From an uncultured Alphaproteobacteria bacterium (GTDB taxonomy: Bacteria; Pseudomonadota; Alphaproteobacteria; HIMB59; GCA-002718135), in assembly GCA_902603095.1 (NCBI GenBank), contig CACKTS010000004.1, positions 1 through 62,240 on the forward strand: a stretch of 62,240 nucleotides of DNA, read 5' to 3'. Every line of letters begins with the position of its first letter. The stretch's first letter is position 1. Below are positions 57,988 to 62,240 of the stretch, piece by piece. The notes under the pieces are model-generated. The model made no database searches and was not told the DNA's origin. It saw only the letters and a list, made by a program, of their open reading frames with translations. The position numbers were made by a program, and so were the translations under genes.

Positions 57988-59222
57988 AAGAAAATATAAA
58001 TTCAATTGGAATTATTAAAGAAAGTAGAAAAGATGAAAGTCGAGCCCCTCTAGCACCTTATCAAATATCAGAAATTAAAAAGCAATTTCCTTCCATTAGT
58101 TTTTTAGTTCAACCTTGCAATAATCGAACTTTTAAAAATGAAGAGTATGAAGAATCTGGTGCAAAAATTATAGAAAATTTAAATGATTGCGACTTATTAT
58201 TTGGCGTAAAAGAAGTAGATGATAAAAAACTTATCCCAAATAAAACTTATGTTTTTTTCTCTCATACATACAAATTAAATAAAGAAACATTATCTAATGC
58301 CCAAGGTACACCAGGTATGGATAAAAAAGAACTTTTAAGATCTGTTTTAAAAAAAAATATTAAACTTATTGATTACGAAAATATTCGTGACACAAATGGC
58401 TCAAGATATCTTGGCTTTGGAAGATTTGCAGGAATCGTAGGATGTTATAACACATTAAACTTATACTTATTGCAAAATAAATTTCAGCCATTGGCACGTG
58501 CATATAAAATAAATAATTATGAAAAAATTATAAAAAATTTATCTGAGATATATTTTCCTAAATTTAAACTTTTGATTACTGGTGATGGAAGAGTTAACAA
58601 GGGTGTGCAAGAAGTTTTAAAATTTACAAATATAAAAAAAGTTTCAAAAAAAGAATTTTTAGAAAGAGATTTTGAAAATCCAGTTTATTGTAATTTAGAT
58701 ACAAAAGATTATGTTTCACACAAATCAAAAAAACCATTTGATCTAAAACATTTTATTGAATTTCCAAAAGAATATGAATCCACAACTTTTGACTATTTAA
58801 AAGTAAGTGATCTTTATATTAGTGCACATTATTGGGATCCAAGCTCACCCAAAATTTTTACTAAAAAACAAATAAAACAATTTTCAAATCTAAAGATTAT
58901 TGGCGATGTGACATGTGACGTTGACGGATCTATACCCACTACTATCAAATCTACAACAATTGAAGAACCTAATTTCTATTTAAACACAGAAACATTTTCA
59001 GAAATTGATAAATTTGATAGTGATCTGGCCGTAATGGCGGTTGACAATCTACCTTCTGAGTTACCAAGAGATTCAAGTACTGAATTTGGAAATGGCATAG
59101 TAAATGAAGTTATTCCATATATTTTAGGAAAAGATGATGGAAGAATTTTAAATTCTACTATTGCTGATAAAGGTCGTTTTTTAGAAAAGTATGCTTATTT
59201 GAATGAATATATTAAGTCTTAA
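57984..59222 (+). CDS. Saccharopine dehydrogenase (lysine-side, LYS1/LKR-like)
   Basis: A 412-residue protein with an alanine-dehydrogenase/transhydrogenase-type N-terminal domain (GIIKESRKDESRAPLAPYQ) and the catalytic-loop segment YVFFSHTYK. LITGDGRVNKGVQEVL is the Rossmann loop and GDVTCDVDGSIPTTIKSTT is specific to LKR/SDH enzymes. It interconverts lysine plus 2-oxoglutarate and saccharopine. It is translationally coupled to the preceding gene and abuts uvrB. Confidence 0.9.
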   Translation: MKENINSIGIIKESRKDESRAPLAPYQISEIKKQFPSISFLVQPCNNRTFKNEEYEESGAKIIENLNDCDLLFGVKEVDDKKLIPNKTYVFFSHTYKLNKETLSNAQGTPGMDKKELLRSVLKKNIKLIDYENIRDTNGSRYLGFGRFAGIVGCYNTLNLYLLQNKFQPLARAYKINNYEKIIKNLSEIYFPKFKLLITGDGRVNKGVQEVLKFTNIKKVSKKEFLERDFENPVYCNLDTKDYVSHKSKKPFDLKHFIEFPKEYESTTFDYLKVSDLYISAHYWDPSSPKIFTKKQIKQFSNLKIIGDVTCDVDGSIPTTIKSTTIEEPNFYLNTETFSEIDKFDSDLAVMAVDNLPSELPRDSSTEFGNGIVNEVIPYILGKDDGRILNSTIADKGRFLEKYAYLNEYIKS

Positions 59223-61274
59223 ATGAGTCTAACAAAAAAAAATTCAACTCTAATTAAATCTAAAGAAACATTTAAGATAATAAGTGATTTTTTACCAAGT
59301 GGAGATCAACCGGCTGCTATAAAATCTTTAGTTAAAAACCTAAATGAGAATGAAAATGAACAAGTTCTTCTTGGTGTAACTGGCTCAGGAAAAACTTTTA
59401 CTATGGCTAAGGTAATTGAAAAAATGCAAAGACCAACTCTGATTATGGCTCCAAATAAAACTTTGGCAGCTCAACTTTATGGTGAAATGAAAAGTTTATT
59501 TCCAAATAATGCTGTTGAATATTTTGTTAGTTATTATGATTATTACACGCCTGAGGCATATGTTCCCAAAAGTGATACTTTTATTGAAAAAGAATCATCT
59601 ATTAATGAGCAGATAGATAGACTACGTCATTCAGCCACTAGATCACTAGTAGAGAGAAGGGACACAATAATAGTAGCATCTGTATCATGTATTTATGGAA
59701 TTGGATCTGTAGAAGCATATTCATCAATGTCATTTACTTTAGAGAAAAATGAACAGATTAATAGAGATATTATAATTAGAAAACTAGTAGAGCTACTTTA
59801 CAAACGTAGAGATATGGACTTTAGACGAGGTAGTTTTCGTGCAAAAGGAGATATATTGGAAATTTTTCCATCACACCATGAAGACAGATCATGGAGAATT
59901 TCTTTTTTTGGTGATGAAATTGAAAAAATATCTGAAATCGATCCACTAACTGGAGAAACTCTAGGTGATCTTGAACAAATACGAATATTTGCTAATTCAC
60001 ACTATGTAACTCCAAAGCCTACTATTAAAAAAGCATTAGTTCAAATTAAAGACGATCTAAAAAAACAACTTATTGTATTTGAAAATGAAAAAAAACTACT
60101 AGAACGCCAACGTTTAGATGAACGAACAACATTTGATTTAGAAATGATAGAAACAACTGGTAGCTGTAGTGGTATTGAAAATTATTCAAGATATCTCTCA
60201 GGTAGGCAGCCTGGAGAACCTCCGCCAACACTTTACGAATATATACCTGAAGATGCTCTTTTATTTATTGATGAAAGCCATATTACATGTAGTCAGATAT
60301 CAGGTATGTATAAAGGAGACTTTTCAAGAAAATCTACTTTATCACAATACGGTTTTAGATTACCAAGTTGCATTGATAATAGACCTTTAAAAAGAGAAGA
60401 ATGGGATGCTATGAGGCCTCAAACAATCTTCGTTAGTGCAACACCTGGTGATTATGAGTTGGAAAAAACAGGTGGAGTTTTTGTTGAACAAGTAATTAGA
60501 CCAACAGGATTAATTGATCCACCAATTGAAATACGATCTACTAAACATCAAATTGATAATTTAATTGATGAATGTAAATTAACAATTTCAAATGGTTATA
60601 GAGTAATCATAACTACATTAACAAAAAAAATGTCTGAAGATTTAACTGAATATATGCATGAAGAGGGCTTAAAGGTTCGTTATTTACACTCAGACATTGA
60701 TACACTCGAACGTGTAGCTATTATAAGAGATTTAAGATTAGGAGTTTTTGATATCTTAATTGGTATTAATCTTTTAAGAGAAGGTTTGGATATACCTGAA
60801 TGTGCTCTTATGGCAATACTAGATGCAGATAAAGAAGGTTATCTTCGATCTAAAACAAGTTTGATACAAACTATTGGAAGAGCAGCACGCAATGTAGATA
60901 GTAAGGTAATTATGTATGCAGATACAGTTACCAAAAGTATGAAAGAGGCAATTAATGAAACAGAAAGAAGACGAGAAAAACAATTATTATATAATAAAAA
61001 GAATAAGATCACTCCACTTAGTATAAAGAAAAATATTGAACAGATTTTAGAAAACACTGCTGAACAAGATCATGTAACAGTAGAGATTGAAAATGCTAAA
61101 GAATTAGTTGGAAAAGATTTAAATAAACATATTAAACATCTTGAGGATAAAATGAATACGTTTGCATCAAAATTAGAATTTGAAGATGCTGCAAGGATAC
61201 GTGATGAAATAAATAGACTTAAAGCAAAAGAAGTTGGATTGTCTGATAAAATATTAAAATTTAAAAAAAAATAA
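59223..61274 (+). CDS. uvrB: Excinuclease ABC subunit B
   Basis: Damage-verifying helicase-like subunit of nucleotide excision repair, 683 residues. Walker A is GVTGSGKTFTMAK; the damage-probing beta-hairpin is SYYDYYTPEAYVPKSDTFIEK; DESH and QTIGRAARNVDSKV are helicase motifs. The C-terminal UVR motif (LEDKMNTFASKLEFEDAARIRDE) that contacts UvrC is present. No uvrA or uvrC nearby. It sits in the lysine-catabolic run without spacing, probably reading through. Confidence 0.97.
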   Translation: MSLTKKNSTLIKSKETFKIISDFLPSGDQPAAIKSLVKNLNENENEQVLLGVTGSGKTFTMAKVIEKMQRPTLIMAPNKTLAAQLYGEMKSLFPNNAVEYFVSYYDYYTPEAYVPKSDTFIEKESSINEQIDRLRHSATRSLVERRDTIIVASVSCIYGIGSVEAYSSMSFTLEKNEQINRDIIIRKLVELLYKRRDMDFRRGSFRAKGDILEIFPSHHEDRSWRISFFGDEIEKISEIDPLTGETLGDLEQIRIFANSHYVTPKPTIKKALVQIKDDLKKQLIVFENEKKLLERQRLDERTTFDLEMIETTGSCSGIENYSRYLSGRQPGEPPPTLYEYIPEDALLFIDESHITCSQISGMYKGDFSRKSTLSQYGFRLPSCIDNRPLKREEWDAMRPQTIFVSATPGDYELEKTGGVFVEQVIRPTGLIDPPIEIRSTKHQIDNLIDECKLTISNGYRVIITTLTKKMSEDLTEYMHEEGLKVRYLHSDIDTLERVAIIRDLRLGVFDILIGINLLREGLDIPECALMAILDADKEGYLRSKTSLIQTIGRAARNVDSKVIMYADTVTKSMKEAINETERRREKQLLYNKKNKITPLSIKKNIEQILENTAEQDHVTVEIENAKELVGKDLNKHIKHLEDKMNTFASKLEFEDAARIRDEINRLKAKEVGLSDKILKFKKK

Positions 61275-62240
61275 ATGGAAATTTTATTTAACGTTCAAGG
61301 CTCAACTGGGATCATTACCTTAAATAGACCAAAAGCACTTAATGCTCTAAATTTAAATATGGCTGTAAAATTTGCAAATAAATTAAAAGAATGGGAAGAA
61401 AATAATAAAATTAAAAGAGTGCTATTAAAAGGTGAGGGAAAACATTTTTGTGCTGGAGGAGATGTAAAAAGTGTACATTTGTCAGGTACTTTTTCAGAAT
61501 TAAAACGTGAATTTTTTTTAAAAGAATATTCTCTTAACTTACAAATTAAAAACTTTTCAAAACCTTATTTATCTATTTGGAATGGTGTAGTAATGGGTGG
61601 AGGTGTAGGTTTGTCAATTTACGGTGATTATAGAATTGTAAATGAAAGTACTAAGTTTGCAATGCCTGAGACTTCCATTGGTTTTTTTCCAGATGTTGGA
61701 GGAAGTTATTTTCTCTCAAAACTTGATAGTAATATTGGAAAGTATTTAGGACTAACAGGGGAAGTTATAATGTGTGATGATTTATTAAATTTTGGACTTG
61801 CCACACACTATTGTCCTGAAAATAAAATAGATGATTTAATTGAAAATTATATCCTTGATGGATCAATAACTAAATACGAAAAAACAACTAACACTTTTTT
61901 TTCAAATGAAAAATTAGATTTTATAAATAAAAATTTTAGTGGAGATATTTATAAAATTTTCAATAATATAGAAACTGAAAATGAAGAAAATTTATTAATC
62001 GATAAACTTAAGAGCAAATGTCCAATGAGTTTGGCAGTTACTGCTATGCTTATTAAAGATTCTAATAATAAAACATTAAAAGAATGTTTAGAACTAGAGT
62101 ATAGATTAAGTCAAAAAATGACTAATAGACATGATTTTGCAGAGGGAATTGAAGCAGTTTTAATTAAAAAACACCACAGCCCAAAATGGCAACCATCATC
62201 AATAAAAGAAATAAATAAATATGATTTAGAAGATTTATTT
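61275..62240 (+). CDS. 3-hydroxyisobutyryl-CoA hydrolase, 3' end cut off
   Basis: Enoyl-CoA hydratase/isomerase-fold enzyme; 322 residues visible, running off the window without a stop. ITLNRPKALNALNLNM and CAGGDVKSVH are crotonase motifs, and GVVMGGGVGLSIYGDYR forms the oxyanion hole. ETSIGFFPDVGGSYFLSKL and DFAEGIEAVLIKK are diagnostic of the HIBCH branch, which releases 3-hydroxyisobutyrate in valine breakdown. Its ATG follows the uvrB stop directly. Confidence 0.9.
   Translation, partial: MEILFNVQGSTGIITLNRPKALNALNLNMAVKFANKLKEWEENNKIKRVLLKGEGKHFCAGGDVKSVHLSGTFSELKREFFLKEYSLNLQIKNFSKPYLSIWNGVVMGGGVGLSIYGDYRIVNESTKFAMPETSIGFFPDVGGSYFLSKLDSNIGKYLGLTGEVIMCDDLLNFGLATHYCPENKIDDLIENYILDGSITKYEKTTNTFFSNEKLDFINKNFSGDIYKIFNNIETENEENLLIDKLKSKCPMSLAVTAMLIKDSNNKTLKECLELEYRLSQKMTNRHDFAEGIEAVLIKKHHSPKWQPSSIKEINKYDLEDLF

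Noticed and set aside
1-62240. Search by eye for CRISPR arrays, transposases, integrases, rRNA genes and riboswitches
   Set aside because: No regularly spaced repeats, mobile-element proteins, rRNA segments or known riboswitch cores were found.

Overview
This window looks like a stretch of a very AT-rich, streamlined marine alphaproteobacterial chromosome. The alphaproteobacterial signs are DUF4167, DUF1178 and DUF1244 proteins, a COQ9-like protein, a class I lysyl-tRNA synthetase, an NDUFAF5-like methyltransferase, a heme A synthase of the COX15 kind, a three-gene proton-translocating transhydrogenase and the bolA-dnaJ-cobS-cobT string. Genes are packed almost without spacers. A phosphofructokinase and a pyruvate kinase are both present, which argues against core Pelagibacter and fits a HIMB59/AEGEAN-169-like lineage better; that placement is inference. 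No rRNA, prophage, insertion sequence or CRISPR array was seen.

Layout: 1-3.8 kb holds a cut-off gamma-glutamyltransferase, GMP reductase, farnesyl diphosphate synthase and a DUF2177 membrane protein. 3.9-7.2 kb is the one patch that looks accessory: a dioxygenase-like protein, an acetyltransferase/aldo-keto reductase fusion, an outer-membrane barrel and a tRNA-Val. 7.2-9.5 kb has an acetyltransferase, a flavin reductase and an M23 endopeptidase. 9.5-16.3 kb is a minus-strand run lysC-rodZ-ispG-hisS-prfA-prmC, then DUF4167. 16.3-25.5 kb carries ubiG, two small proteins, the NDUFAF5-like gene, argJ, secA, accA and a coupled pair of unknown envelope proteins. 25.6-32 kb has aroK-aroB-corC, bolA and dnaJ-cobS-cobT. 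32-39.7 kb, on the minus strand, has a queuosine-salvage pair (yhhQ-tgt), L28, a HAD protein, pyrD, lysK, a MarR regulator with a clear tandem operator, and a ferredoxin/ferredoxin-reductase pair. 39.7-48 kb has ctaA, a DUF6134 protein, an SDR, pfkA, DUF465, COQ9-like, def, rpsU and pntAA-AB-B. 48-56.8 kb has an ABC1 kinase, pepF, an acyl-CoA synthetase, DUF1244, pyruvate kinase, aspartate aminotransferase and a TauE/SafE transporter. 56.8-62.2 kb has two saccharopine-pathway genes, uvrB and a cut-off 3-hydroxyisobutyryl-CoA hydrolase.

The longest gene-free stretches are 6106-6335, 40771-40960 and 3770-3944, all under 300 bases. The strongest unexplained signals are: convergent genes that share one TTAA as both stop codons throughout the window, with the only real exceptions in the accessory patch; the acetyltransferase/aldo-keto reductase fusion; a tRNA-Val with C at position 33; a non-standard TGT beside YhhQ; the tandem MarR operator on the MarR start codon; and a 42-residue membrane protein coupled to an unknown 606-residue envelope protein. 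I do not see a clearly new multi-gene system and do not claim one.
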